Made by a program: the position numbers and the translations under genes. The notes under the pieces are model-generated. The model did not search any database. It saw only the letters and a program-made list of their open reading frames with translations, and was not told the origin of the DNA. Source: Labyrinthula sp. Ha (lineage: Eukaryota > Sar > Bigyra > Labyrinthulida > Labyrinthulaceae). From it: a DNA stretch of 64,000 nucleotides. Location of the stretch: contig JAALGZ010000037.1 of assembly GCA_015227615.1 (NCBI GenBank), forward strand, positions 124,001-188,000. The letters run 5' to 3'. The first letter of the stretch is position 1. Each line of letters begins with the position of its first letter. Positions 1-13,167 of this stretch are shown here, in pieces.

Positions 1-3000
1 GCTCTCAATTATCTTTTTACTGTATTAGTTGTGAGAAAAGAAAAACTTATTTGAATTTGTTTTTGCTTCAGCCGAACTCAAATTTTTATTTTTAATTTAA
101 CAAAATAAAAGCATTCAGAGCAACGAAAAATATTACTGCTTAAAGAAAATTCAAACACAGCTGCATATTGAGAGTTCTAACCAAAGTAGTTCACTGTTTA
201 TAGTAAACTAGAGCAAGCGTTAATCTCAAGATATTCGCCGCGCATGAATGCATGAAGATATTGGGTAATCTAAGAAAAACAATGTATATTTGGACAAGAG
301 CTACGGCTGTAGTTCTGTCGTTAACTAGAAAAAATATAGCTATACCATCATATATTGATTATGCAGTTACCAACCTTTTGATCTGGTTCAAGTTATCAAC
401 CTTCTCATGCAAAAAATCTCAATTCATGTGATAAGTTGCAACAAAAAATCTCTTCTTTGTGCAAATACTTTTCAACCTATCCCACATACAAAACTCAGGC
501 GAGTTGCAGCTCAAATAATATTGTGAAACATCACTTTGTGGTATGTCTGTAAACAAATTTTTGAAAATTTTGGCGCATAGGACCAAAATGCTTTATAAAA
601 TTCTTTTTTAGACCTAAGTCAGTTCTTGGCTACATTAGATAAACTAAAACTAAGCACATATCACTCGTTTCTTAGTTGTTGATATCCAATGAAATGACAC
701 ATATAACCATAACTAAAAAGTTATTTTATTAGCTTTCTACGCCTTTCTGAGCTAAACTCTTAAAAATATAAAGATGTTTTTTTATATTTATATGTTTTAC
801 TTCAGAATAAGTGGAATTTCTTGGAGTCTTCTATTTTGGTCAAGATGAAAGGCTGCACTATTCTCTCAAAGTCGTTTCACTGCTTTTCAGATGAACCAAG
901 AACACTATATGCAAAAATACCAGGTTCTGGTTTGGTTTTCCTATTTCTTATTTATTCTTCCTGGGTTTTTTCTACCGTTGGTTAGCTCCAAATAATCGTT
1001 TAAATCTCCCTACATCCGCTCATTATAGTTTATATTAAAATTTTCATTTAACTTGATGTGTTTTTAGGTGTTTTTCCTGGTGACATCTTAAATATCTCTT
1101 TATGTCAATTTCTCAACGCGTCATATAAGAAGATTTTATTTTCTTTAGAGGCTAGCCTTTGAAAGGCCAACCTTCCGGTAGGGGTAGTAGCAGAACCTAA
1201 GGCCAATAGGACACGAAACCCTAACCTCAACCCATACTTGGACAAAATATAGAAGGGGTGGTGAACAAATGAAGTGTATTATAAGGTAGCAAGTAAATAT
1301 TAAAGGCTGAAGAACATTAAAATGTGAAGTTGTCTTACCCTAGCGTAGCGGGTTGCCTTTCATTCTTTCAATGTATTTATAAATGACCCAAAGATTTGGT
1401 ATTCCCTTTGCACTCGGCCCTGGGAGAAGATCGGGGTTAAGTTACATTATCTACCTTGCCTTGAGCACAGATATGTTGCAGTTTATACATAAGCTATGAT
1501 CAAGGGGCTGCGAGAGAGCTAATGACAGTTTTTAGGACCTGAGGTTAAATACCAAATTTCAAAAAATTTAGATTTCTTAACAGTACAAACAGTTTTAGCT
1601 TAATAGGGTTAAACTAAAATATTAAATATTTAATTTTTCAGAAGAAAGCTGTCACGTTCATATTAAAGAAAATATTTTTAACCAAATCCTGTCTATCTCT
1701 TCATTCTTTCTTCATTAACTCTTTCATACATACATCTGTGTTAAGACTGTGTATACTCGTTTAACCCTTTTATTTATTCACAAAATAAATTTTTTCTACC
1801 TCTGGCTCATTCTTGACTTGTTTTCCGCAACTTTTTTCATACTTCATGGTTTGCATTATTCATTTATTTCTTTGTTGGTGTTTGGAATTAATTTTGGGAA
1901 AATCAGATTATATCATTATGAATACTTGTAGAGTGGCCTTCCAAAGGCTAGCATCGAAAAAAACTAATCCAAATAAGAATATCTGGGTTGGAAGATATAT
2001 CTTACTGATAATTTCACATGTCTAATAAATACTTTAATATAAAACACAGGAATATCGCATGCACCTATTGAGAGGAAAATGTAACAATACATATTACGCA
2101 CTACAGGAATTAAGATATACATTAAAATCAAATTGAGTGCCGCCCCTATTTAGTAAAACTTTAGCAGTCGCTGTTAATTTTTCAACCACGTCCTTTCAAC
2201 TAGTAGACTCTAGAGCATTACTGAAAAGAAGCTATTGTAATCAAAATTTATGGTCCTAGTGAAACCTTCTATTCTTGTCAATGTAACCTCACAGTAAAAC
2301 CAAGAGAGATTATGATATGTCTCTACATATACATAAACAAAACTGAAGTAGATAAGAAAGAGTTCAACTATTTTATCAATATTACTTTATCAAGTTTCAG
2401 CAATAATTTTTTTGAAGGCAAGAACAAGCTAAGAGGTAGAAAGTCTAGGTTTAAAGAAACTTTAATCTTAATAAGTTTCGATGCATAGGCCCTTAGAAAT
2501 TTCGTGTCTTTTTCGTGTTGAAATAATCACTTTTTTGAAAAACTTCTCTTACTAAATATCACGCCTTAGTATCAATATTCAACCAGTGGAAGAATAATAA
2601 CCAAGACCCACAAGTACTTAAAATGCTTTATTTGGACACCTGGGGAAAATCTTGCACCATATATTTACAAAAATAATAATACGACACTAAAGTCCATACT
2701 AGATGAAATCACATTACTGCGTTATTAAATATGCCACAAACTCATGGAACTGAACAAAATTTCTTATAACTGTAGAATATCCTCAAATATTTTCGCACTA
2801 GGATGCGAAGAGGAAAAATTAGCTTCATGAATAAAATGTTTATTCAATATGGGTCTGTTGTGGTCAAAGATACTGGTACCGTAACTCGATAAAAAAATCG
2901 ACTATTTTTTCAACGTTTTTTTAACAAAATTTTGAATTTAGATTATTATTACTCTGGTACTCGCTATTTTCAACTACAGATTTTGGATTATCGTCCTAAA

Positions 3001-6000
3001 TCCCATAACCATTTGCACAATTTGAAAAAATTTATTTTCTTAGATTATACAAGGGTAAATATATTCTATGGGCCAATAGTGCATATTTCACGAAGAACAA
3101 CTCAAATCATAAGAGCCGTGTTAAAAAATTTTAAGCCATTACAGAGGATAGGAATTTTGTATGGATGAAGCACAATATAGCGTACTTAACCTTAAGCTTA
3201 TAGACTTTATATCACTATATTCTTGAGAAGCATCTATGTAATTAAATTACACTGGCATCAGTATGTAGAGTTTTAAGACAGTGAGGGATAATATTTGCTA
3301 GAATGTTTTAATTGATGGACTTTATGCGCGAGCAAAATGAACCAGAAGAAGTAGATCATACCTTTGATAATTTTTGAACTAAGAAAAACAAATGACGTGC
3401 ACAAGTTATTCAGTGTCCTAGATGATATGCAATAAACAGTGGAACAGGGAGTATATTCTAAGTAGTAGTACACAGGATATTCTCAAAGTAGAAGATATTC
3501 GGTAGATTTGCATTGAATTATTTCGCATTTAATACTCATATGAGGAAATCTAGGAATTACGAAAAAGTCTCTGACAGAATATTTTTTCTATCAAGGGATG
3601 GTAGCAACATAACTATGATTAAATTTTCAGTGTAAGAGAAACAGCAATTGAACAAGGAGAAAATAAAGAGAAGCTTACAGGTATATAACAACATTATGAA
3701 GCCCTATTACTCTGTTGACTTTAGCTGTTACCAATTTATAAAATAGTTATTGTTCCATAATACTAAGTAGAAAAACTCATCCAGCTATAATGAGGTGAGT
3801 TAGCAGGGTTATATAAAAAAAAGGAAAATTTTGGATAACAATACCTCTAAAAACATTGCATCTCGCTAAGTCCTGGGCTTTTTCTTAATTAATACTACAC
3901 AATTATAATCCTTTAGGATATTACAATACAATGAGATAACAGGTTCCTACCTCTCGTTGCGCTTGTCTTAGCGCTCAAACTCGTATTGTAAGGCAGACAC
4001 AACATGCCCTAAAATATTGCTTAACAAAAGTGGCGCCACAAATTAGGAAGACCTTACTTGGCAATATTTAAGACTTTGATGATGCATATTGTTAAATTGT
4101 TTATTTCTTGCTTCGAAGAAGTAAGCTTCTGCTCAAGAATATGTGACTTCTACCCAATTTATAAAAAATGGTGACACATATTAACAGTAACAGATATATT
4201 AAATAATTTTAAAGTATGAAAGCATACTAGTGGTTCTCATTTTTGCTAGATATTTATCAAAGTTGAAATAATGTGATACTAAATTTCGGCCATTCAAATT
4301 AAATATCATATTATTATGTTGCTTCATAAATATCAGAATCTTTAAATTTTGATTAAATGCCAATATCTTTGGATACACAACCCGATATGAGAATAGCCGA
4401 ATTTGTCCAATGTGAAAATATTATTAGTAATATTATATAATGGATTAGCTAGCTTATAGGAGCTTAAGCTTCAGTACGTGTTATTTAACGCTCTGTACGA
4501 TTTAACACAGATTATTATAACAAAATCTTGCTACTGAAACTTGGATAGGCAATAGAAAACTTTCACCATATTCTAGCATAGTTAGGATCTTACTTAAAAC
4601 ACCTGGGTATCAATTGGTACAATTCCATCCCCTAAACTAATATAGACGTGTTCCGATCCCACAAAAAGGAAAAAAAGTATCGCGGAAAGCACGAAAAAGC
4701 GTATATTCAATAGAGGAATAACGCCTTAGAAAATACATTCACATAGAGGTAAGAATAGTATAATTTCACTACCGTCTAACGTAACTTGCAGCTCAGTTTA
4801 TGCTAATTATATTGCTAAATTTAATGAAAGAACCTAATTTTATTTCTACTATTCCTGGGAATTAGGTATGCTACATAACTCTGAAATCATGAATCAAACC
4901 TGTGAACATTATTTTATATGAAACCTGTATAGCATTTAAAGGTCTTAAATCACTGGAGTTTTATCAAGAAAATTATTCAGTATTATCTGATATAAACAAT
5001 TCCTTTTGTTGGACTAAGAAGTCAACTAAGGATAATCTCAATGGTTGCATTCTTAAAATATCTCTTCGTCATATGTCAATTTCTTCCACGGGTCAAACTA
5101 CCTTCCCTTGAAACAATACTAGGCGCAAAGGCCTCTGTATCCCTTGTTGAGGTTACCGGATATTGATGACTATATTTCAACAAAATTGATTTATTTAATG
5201 CCAATATCAGTTACTATAATCGTAGATCTTTCTATCTCAATAGAAAATATCTCGATAATACCAAGAATATAGGGTAGAATCTGCTCTTGCAGATACTAAT
5301 CAATGATAATTATTCTAACATCTATGGTTTATAACCAAAAAATACGCATTATTTAAATATACCATTAAAAGTATAACTGGAAATCTAGCGCATGATAAAA
5401 TTTTTAGTTAATAATTTTAAGATCATAGCAGTCATGCACTTATCTTTCTAGGAACACAGTGATTTCATAATTCCTAAGGTCTTATTTTACCCTATTCTCT
5501 ACATCCAATATTACAAGATTAGATTAAGTAGCCCATAAATTATAGATCATGATTAGCATGGGACCACGAAACCTCCTGAAATGATATAAATTTTTTCATG
5601 TTTTCCTTCCTAGGTGAGCTACGAGTCGTCATTTTAATAAACACACTGTTTGGATTTGGTATTAATATTTCTGAAGAGGTTTTTTCACATTGAAACCATT
5701 TTTAATGTAATTTTTATTCACAGTTATGGGATTGGTACTTTGACCTAGGAATATTGAAAAAGAAAAACAAACCTAGGATGAAAAAAAAGGATACATTTAT
5801 AAATGATTTGGCTAGAGATTGAAGAAAAGATGATTGAAAGAACTTGCAAATACTGTCATTTATCTCTTGATACAACTCTTACGGCTTTAAGACTTACTGA
5901 ATCCGTATTTTAGTTAAACTATCCTGGCCATCTTAGGTTTTTATAATAGAAACACCTCCTGGTTATACCCATAACGTTTTTGTCATTCTCCATTCATTTT

Positions 6001-7623
6001 GGTGATGAGGGAAAAACTAAACTAAAATGTGACAATCAAGCAAATTCTTACTCCCTTGAGTGGCTAATTGCTTCAAATAATTTAAAATTAAACCTGATAA
6101 AGCTATTCGAGAAGTCAGGGTTAAAACATGCAAAATAAATCGAAATGTCTCTGCCGAATACAAAAAGAAGGTATAAATGGATTTAATTTCTAGTAGCTGA
6201 TTTGCACTTATTCTAAACAGAATATTCTCATAAATGGAGTTAATTTTGGATGAACATATAATATGATAATCCCTAAGTACCATAAAATGTATGCTATACT
6301 GAGGAGAATTTGTTTTATTACTATATGCTTTGTACCTTGTATCTAGACTCAATAATTTTCAAGGTAAATCCTTAACTAAGCTCTCGGGTATAATGTTTAA
6401 TTATGATCATGTTATGCTTCTTAAACTATAAAGTGCAAAGACTTATTATGCATAGAAGTAAGAAGGTTCTAAATAATTTAATCTCGTTTCATCTTGCTAG
6501 CCCTATAACAATTTCCTATAGCACGTTTGACTTAAGATTAAAGTCTCCAGAAACTGATGAAACATTATTTCTTGGATCAATAACAAGAAGAATACTGGTC
6601 TCCGAAACCAAGTTTATTCTATATTTATTAATTCATTAGTGCGATTCATTTAAATATTGGACGTTAAACATTTGGAGAAGCTCTACACAGCTACAATGGT
6701 ATGTGTCAATGGACAGATAAATTTACTTTGATCGCTAAAAAGCAGTAGGTTACTTTGTTAGTTCATTTTCTAGTATTATCTAAAAGAAATGGAATCACTC
6801 CGTAGTTGTGTTTTATTTTACAGCGTCTCGGAATTGGCTAAAGTATGAGAAAAGTTAACAATTTCTTCACTTCAGTATAGCAGTATCCACCGAAACTGAT
6901 ATGTGTGAGTTGAAATGCTGTTTATAGATAAATTTGGTCCTCAACGGATTTACTGTTTCCTGCCAAAAACAAGTATTCAAATATAAATTCGTAAGCTCTA
7001 TTCAACAGAGAATACATGGTAGACTATTGGACATGTGCGCTTTTAGATAGCTTTAAGGGGAAAAGGACATTGGGATGTCAGAACCCTTGTAAGTCGTGGA
7101 AAATTTTAATGATGAAGCCTAGGTTCAGTTAGTGCCTGCACGAGCAACAAGCCTCAGTTCACATGCAACTGGAAACAGCATCTAAAACTGCAACTAAGTA
7201 TATTGTAGTTTTCCACGACATAGTTCATACCCAAATTAATGAGATTCAAGTTCTGAGCCGTGAAATCGTCGCTCTCGCAAAACGCTAGGCTACCAAACTA
7301 GATCTGTGCAGAGGTTCTTTATCAATTTCTAGAGAAATTGCCCAGCCCAAAATATATATCGCTCTAGAATTTTTCTTTTTACATCTAAGTATTTCTTAGC
7401 TCACTTTCTTCAGTAACCTACCAGGAATAGGTTATTCTTGTAGATTTCCACTAAAGATAAGTCTTGAAGTGCGAGTGCGGTACTACGAGAATTAGCTTAC
7501 CCGAGCTTGGTACAGGAGCCATGAAAGTTATCTCTCTCTCGATTGAATATTCCCTCCTGTAAACCAGCAGTCAATACAGCACATCAGATTTATAAGAAAA
7601 GTTAATATTTTAGCTATTTAAAT
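1..7623. other. Gene desert, no supported gene
   Basis: I see no reading frame here with protein-like composition, no codon bias and no recognisable motif. The longest open frames (for example 6017-6352 minus) begin at non-ATG codons and look like chance in AT-rich DNA. The only structure noticed is an inverted repeat at 1151-1168 and 1935-1952, listed separately. Around 1140-1560 the base composition looks slightly richer in G and C than the surroundings. Confidence 0.6.
1151..1952. repeat. Inverted repeat pair about 0.8 kb apart, possible small TIR element
   Basis: The 18-mer at 1151-1168 (GCTAGCCTTTGAAAGGCC) recurs as its reverse complement at 1935-1952 with one mismatch (GGCCTTCCAAAGGCTAGC). 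The inner part is itself close to palindromic. The sequence between the arms has no convincing protein. This could be a non-autonomous transposon with short terminal inverted repeats, or coincidence amplified by the palindromic core. I see no target-site duplication. Confidence 0.35.
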
Positions 7624-8250
7624 GTGGAACAAGGATCAAATGCAGAAAAACAAAAATTGAGAAAAGAAAAAGGAAAATTCTTCTGCAGCTTTTTTCTGCG
7701 ATACCATTCACGTAAAAAGTACACAAGAGGGTTTGTTGACCGGACCAATTGTCTTGAACCCTATCTACGGTATATTAGAGCTTTACTGGACGATTTACTG
7801 GGAACAACTGTTCTGGGCATTTTCCGTTGGATTTGGTGTTGCCAGTTGGAAACTACTTCTTTAGTTTGTACTATGGAGGCATGAAATAATGTGAGTTTTG
7901 TAACAGACGAGATTGTCGTTTGAGCATTGTCTGCTCTGTAATGGGAAAGGTAGTTGGTGTAGTTGTCGATGATTCATGGAAGAGCTTTGTGTCTACAAAA
8001 TGTGCAGAAGGTGAGCGGTATGAGGGGAGAAATGGTTGTTCTTCTTATCTAAGTGTTCTTGACTTTGTCGTTGATTGCAGTGAGTAGTCTTGGAAGTGCT
8101 TTACCTTACTTGGATTTTATGTGTTTATAGCTCACCTGTGAGCCATGGGGACAAGATTGTCTTTAGTCGTTATGTTCTTTCTAAAGTAAGAATAGGTGGG
8201 TTTACATTTTTTAGTGATACGTTACTTGATAATATTGACCTAACAAACTG
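7624..8250 (+). pseudogene. Possible degraded coding sequence (several short plus-strand frames)
   Basis: This stretch is visibly less AT-rich than its surroundings and holds consecutive open frames in different phases on the plus strand. They are 7661-7864, which reads like a hydrophobic membrane segment (includes LNPIYGILELYWTIYW); 7624-7884 in another phase; 7890-8087, with an ATG at 7941 giving 48 residues (starts MGKVVGVVVDDSWKSF); and a further frame to about 8250. None is long enough alone. A frameshifted gene remnant or an undetected multi-exon gene would explain the pattern. I do not recognise a family. Confidence 0.25.
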
Positions 8251-9131
8251 ATTCGTGTAGAGTAGCTTAACTTGTTAATGCATTGTAGTCCTTTGGTTAT
8301 AACTTCCTTCAGTTTAAGGACGTCTATATGGGAAGTAAGAGCATAGTTCTCAACCGGTGTAACCTTACAGGTTTGAAGAAAATCAAACATCATTGTTGCA
8401 ACTACAATGAAAAAAAAATCTTATATCTCGATGACTTGGAATTGCAGAATTGGTGCACTAACAGGCGCATCTTGTCTAAAACACTTGTATTGTTTTTAAA
8501 TTTCAAGTTGTCTAAGAAATATTGGTTCTTGTTGGGTTATTTTGAGATTTTTGGGGTTGTACATCTGTTTCACAGCTCTTTTTTGATTTGTTGAGATTAC
8601 GCAAGTAATGCAGTATTAATTTTTTTACAATATTGCTACCCAATAAATTCGGATCTCTGCCCAAATTTCATCGGCATTCCTGTCTATAATAACCAATATT
8701 CAGATATTCGAGCCGAGAAAATATCTATTCTCGTCCCATTTATTCCCTTATTTTATTATATATATAAATTAATTGAGACATTCTTTTATTTACAAAGTAT
8801 ATCTTGTCTCAATTAAACTGAGCATCCATGCTGAGTAACACTTCAAACTCAACTTAATCTACTGGAATTCTTCCATTAAGTGCTATTAATATTTTATACA
8901 GGATCAAGTGGATAATAGAAATAATTTACTTTCTTTTTACTGGAAGCCTAGTTTTGATAGAGTTTATTAAGTGACCCGTTAAGAATACCAATAGTTGCTG
9001 AATGTCTCAAAATAGAACAAAATAGTGAGCAATAGTCGAACGAACATATTTGATTCAAAACAACCAAAAAAAGCACACTTAAAATATCTCCCAGTTTATC
9101 TATCATATAACCCTTTAATTTATCAAATACC
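8251..9131. other. Intergenic, 5' flank of the kinase gene
   Basis: No convincing coding sequence is seen. The frame at 8328-8594 starts with ATG but its composition is not protein-like. The last 200 bases contain the presumed promoter and 5' UTR of the kinase gene. Confidence 0.5.
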
Positions 9132-11206
9132 ATGTGTGCTTTATTTAACAGATTTCGTGAAAATGAAGGTCCAAACATAGAAATTTCCGAACCCCTTGAA
9201 GTTCAAAAACTAGTTTCTGCTAAATTAGATCCTAATAGTCCAACTGGATTTAAAGGATTACCACAAGAATATGAAACTATGCTTAAATATGGTGGAATAA
9301 CAAAAGATCAAGTTGAAGCAAATCCAGAAGCAGCTATAAATGCAGTTAAATTTCACATGGAAGGTTCAGCACCACCTCCACCACCTTCAAATCAAGCACA
9401 AATGAGTATTAGAGCTTTAATAAGTGTTAAAAGAATAACACAAGGTTTAAGAACAGATCCAAATGGAGAAAAAGTAACAACTATGAGAAATTTAGCTAAA
9501 CTTTTAGACCTTACTAAACAAGAATTACCAACGCAAGAACAAGTTGAAGAAGAATTGAAAGAAGCCTTAATATTAAAAGAAGAAAATCCATATAAAAAAT
9601 ATAAAAAAGTTGGTGATATTTTAGGTATGGGTGCTTCTGGAGCAGTATATAAATGTAAATCAAATGAAACTGGAGGAGAATATGCCATGAAAATAACTTC
9701 AAAAGATGAATTAGAATTAATAAAAAACGAAATAGCTGTTCAAACACTTGCTAAAATACATCCAAATATTGTTGCACTTGTTGAAAGTTTTGTTTGGAAA
9801 AAAGAACTTGTTTTAATAATTGAGTTAATGACTGGTGGAGCACTTACTAGTATTGTTTCTGAATTACCAAAGTTTAATAAAGATGTTTGGAAAGATAGTT
9901 TTATTTCTTATGTTATGTATTGTATGCTTCGTGGATTAGCTTATATTCACGCTCAATTTCGTTTGCATAGGTAATATATTTTCTTATTCAATTAACTTTT
10001 TTTAGAGATATAAAAAGTGACAATGTTCTTTTAGGTGCAGATGGAGCAATTAAACTTGGTGACTTTGGTTTTGTAGCAAGTTTAACAGTTGGTCAAACAG
10101 GAAGAACAAGTGTTGTTGGAACTCCTTATTGGATGGTTTATTTTTTTTATTTTTATATTTTTTTTAGGCACCAGAAGTTATTGGAAGACAAGAATATGAT
10201 GGAAAAGTTGATGTATATTTTTTTTGTTCTTGTTTATATTTAGGTTTGGAGTACTGCAATTACAGCATTTGAATGTACAGATGGTTTTCCTCCTTATATG
10301 CAACAAGTAATTCGTGATGGAGAACCACCTTTACGAGTATTATATTGGATTCAAGAAAAAAAAGCACCTGTTCTTGAAAAACCAGAACTTTGGGATCCAA
10401 AATTAGACCACTTTCTTAAAAAAGCACTTGTAAAAGATCCTGCTAAAAGATCTTCTAGTGAACAGTTATTAATGCACCCATATATGGGATTGAGATGTTC
10501 TCAAGAAGAATTTGCAAAATTTTTAGCTGAAGTTGCTTTATTGAAAAATCCAAATAAACCTCCTCCTCAAATGCCAAAAAGTCCAATCCCACAAGAAGGT
10601 TTTGTTGGAAGTCCAAAACCAAAAACTAATCTTTCTCCTGTTAAATTTTTCGGGAAATTACTTTCTCCGGGAACTAAGAAGAAATTACCCCCGCCAGTTG
10701 CACCTCAAGCTCCTCCTCCCGTCCCGAATGCAGCTCCTCCCGTCCCGAATGGGGCTCCAACAGGACCACCACTAATCCCATTTGGTAACGGGTCAGGTAC
10801 TACTCCTCCTCCCGTCCCGAATGGAGTTCCTACTGGTCCACCACCTATTCCTATCCCGAAACCTTCTGATGGGAATCCCAAAGGTCAGATTACAACTCGA
10901 GCTCCACCAAAGTTAGATTTACCAAAAAGAGCACCAAAAGAAAAAGCAGAAACTGTGAATATTGAAAGTCCAAAAAGAAAATCAAAGCATCGATCAAAAC
11001 CAAAATCTCCAAAAAAAGGAAATGTGAAATCTCCAAAGAGAAAGCAAAAATTAAAGAAATCAGAAGTGAGTGAAGGTGAATCACCAAAATCTAAAAGTTC
11101 ATTGAGAAGGAGAAAAAGTAAACATGGGAAAGATAGAAAAAGTTGGATTAGGACTTCCTTGAATTTGAAAAAGAGAAGAAAGAAAAAAATTAAAAAAAAG
11201 ACTTAG
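9132..11206 (+). CDS. p21-activated kinase (PAK/STE20 family) with proline-rich and basic C-terminal tail; 4 exons
   Basis: Serine/threonine kinase expected to act downstream of Rac/Cdc42-type GTPases. Exons are 9132-9970, 10006-10135, 10168-10212 and 10244-11206, separated by GT-AG introns of 35, 32 and 31 nt; splicing gives 658 residues. A CRIB-like segment lies at about 17-50 (ISEP, then [14 protein letters not shown]), but the usual His-x-x-His is absent. Kinase landmarks: glycine loop [10 protein letters not shown] at 165-174, lysine in YAMK (187), HRDIKSDN at 279-286 spanning the first splice junction, DFG at 299-301, GTPYWMAPE at the second junction, and DVWS at the third. After the kinase domain (to about 420) the tail has FH1-like proline repeats (PPPVPNG, PTGPP; about 485-560) and then a Lys/Arg-Ser-Pro-rich segment. 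PAKs normally end just after the kinase domain, so the tail is unusual. Family assignment is firm; partners are inferred. Confidence 0.93.
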
Positions 11207-11367
11207 TTTATTTTTTTTAGCAAGTTAATGTGTAGAGAAAAAAAAAAAGGATGAATTTTTGTACGTAGTTAATAGTGAAGAAAACTTTGTTACTGCTTAA
11301 TTAAAAAGTTTTGACTATTTTTTACAAATCATGTTTTGTTATTTCAAAAACAACTTATAGTTTTACT

Positions 11368-12396
11368 TTATACTCTTAATTTATAACCATAAGAATCAAG
11401 TTGAATTTTTCCCGATTTTTTTGTACCCTCTTTTACAATAAGAATAAAATTGTTTAATTTCTTTTCTGTGTAATTGAAATGAAGAGATTTTTCTTTTCTA
11501 GAAAAAATTTTTACGTGAACCATATTTTCTTTGGTTTGCTTAATTATTTCTGAATTTATTAATTGCGTCAAAAGCAAAGATAATAAGTTGACTCTACTTT
11601 TATCTTCAATACTAAATGAACAATTAAACTTTTTCAATTTATTTATCTTATAAAATAGTTTTGAAATTAAGTATTCTTCTACATATGAAGAACTACTATA
11701 AATAGTATCCAAAACTATTTCAAGTTCTTTCAAGTTAAATAAAATTTCTGATTTGCAAAGAGAATTTAAATCTTGCACGCTTAATTTTGCAAAATAATGA
11801 AGTTCAAGTTTAGTTACATTTTCCAAGTTAAATAAAAATGAAACATTTGAAGTTAGAGGAACAAGTTTATTACATATATATTCTTGGCCATATGAGTTAA
11901 ATAACTTTGAATAAAGTTTTTGTCCTTTTATAGAATTTTGAATATCTTTTCCTTCAGAAAATGTATTTATATAAATATTTTTCATATATTTATTTTTTTC
12001 CAATAGAACAACAATATTTTTCACTTTTTCAAGATCTTTTAAATTTAAAGGAAAGCTTTCAAAAAAACATCCTTTTACTTGGTTTCTTAATAGTATAGCT
12101 TGCAAAGTAGCAAACAAAAAACATACTGTAAGATATTTTGAATATCTAATATATTTAATAAATCTAAATTGTTCTAGTCTTTCTGCAATAGAAAGTAAAC
12201 AATTTGTTTTCACTTCTGTAGTATTACCATAGATGACTATGGTATATATATCCTTTTCTTTTAAAAGTATTTCTTCAAAACCTTGGTGCTGCTTATTATT
12301 ACGAACTTTTTTATTAGTTAAATTAAGATAAATAGTATCTTTATTTAATTTCCATTCAATTTTATTCACGTATTTTTGTTGTCTTATAGTTATCAT
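11368..12396 (-). CDS. Unknown protein, paralogue of the 13168-14202 gene
   Basis: The product has 342 residues and starts at an ATG, with no signal peptide and no obvious membrane span. It is rich in Leu, Ile, Lys and Asn. It aligns along its whole length with the product of 13168-14202: shared pieces include YVN-I-WK near the N-terminus, SFLFNL, AKLSV, EYLISK-FY, DKS and a TQ-INSE block. Spaced leucines and isoleucines hint at a leucine-rich-repeat-like fold, but no canonical LRR consensus is visible. It is convergent with the kinase gene (161 bp between stop codons) and in tandem with its paralogue. No function can be assigned; it looks lineage-specific. Confidence 0.8.
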   Translation of the reverse strand: MITIRQQKYVNKIEWKLNKDTIYLNLTNKKVRNNKQHQGFEEILLKEKDIYTIVIYGNTTEVKTNCLLSIAERLEQFRFIKYIRYSKYLTVCFLFATLQAILLRNQVKGCFFESFPLNLKDLEKVKNIVVLLEKNKYMKNIYINTFSEGKDIQNSIKGQKLYSKLFNSYGQEYICNKLVPLTSNVSFLFNLENVTKLELHYFAKLSVQDLNSLCKSEILFNLKELEIVLDTIYSSSSYVEEYLISKLFYKINKLKKFNCSFSIEDKSRVNLLSLLLTQLINSEIIKQTKENMVHVKIFSRKEKSLHFNYTEKKLNNFILIVKEGTKKSGKIQLDSYGYKLRV

Positions 12397-13167
12397 TCTT
12401 TAAGTTTTCTCCTTTTTCTTAATGTCAAGATTGGACAATGTACAAATTTATCAAGAACGAAAGTTTTTATTTTTAATAGATAAAGTTTGGTTTGCATATT
12501 GTTTAACTTATTACCTTCCTCTTTAAGAACAACTTATTACCTTTCTTTCTTGAATAACAAGATACCTTTCTCTTTAGTTCAATGAAATACCAGAAAATAC
12601 CACTCAACTTAAACAAACTATCAATACGATTGAACAATACCAAAACACAACATACCTATTCTAACTATTAAACTAGAAAGTATTTAGAAATAAAATATTG
12701 AAAAATATTCAAAAGTTAAAATTTTCATTTAAGAGTTTATGGAAAAGTTTCAAGTTCTTGTTTTAGTATGAAAAATTATTAGATGAAAAGGAAATATAGT
12801 TTTTCACGTATTATGATATATTGTGATGAGTTGTTCCTTTTGGTAGCTGGATGAAAAGTACAAAGAAATAGTTCTAGCAAGATGTTAGCTTTCTGAATTT
12901 TCAATCTGATAAGAACTTTTATGAGATGAGAAACTGATGTAACAAAATATATGCAAGTAGATAACTAAACAGAATATCAGCAAATAAGAAACTCTGAGAA
13001 AATTTACTTTCATTTTTCTATTGAACTGATATATTAGAGCAACTTACTGGAAGAGAAACACAAGAAAAACGTATTTACTTGTAGGAACTGAGAGAAGAAT
13101 ATTTTATTGCTTAATCGAATTTTTTCTTGGTTGTTTTATCCCAACAACGTTATAATATTAAATTAAT
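12397..13167. other. Intergenic region between tandem paralogues
   Basis: No gene seen. The 5' flank of the 11368-12396 gene carries TTGGACAATGTACAAA at 12431-12446, closely matching TTGCACAATGTCCAAA at 14211-14226 upstream of the paralogue, so a shared promoter element is possible. Confidence 0.5.

Noticed and set aside
1215-1235. CCCTAA as telomere repeat
   Set aside because: A single copy only, with no tandem array.
6017-6352. 111-codon minus-strand frame
   Set aside because: Starts at TTG, has no protein-like pattern, and lies in a desert; length is compatible with chance.
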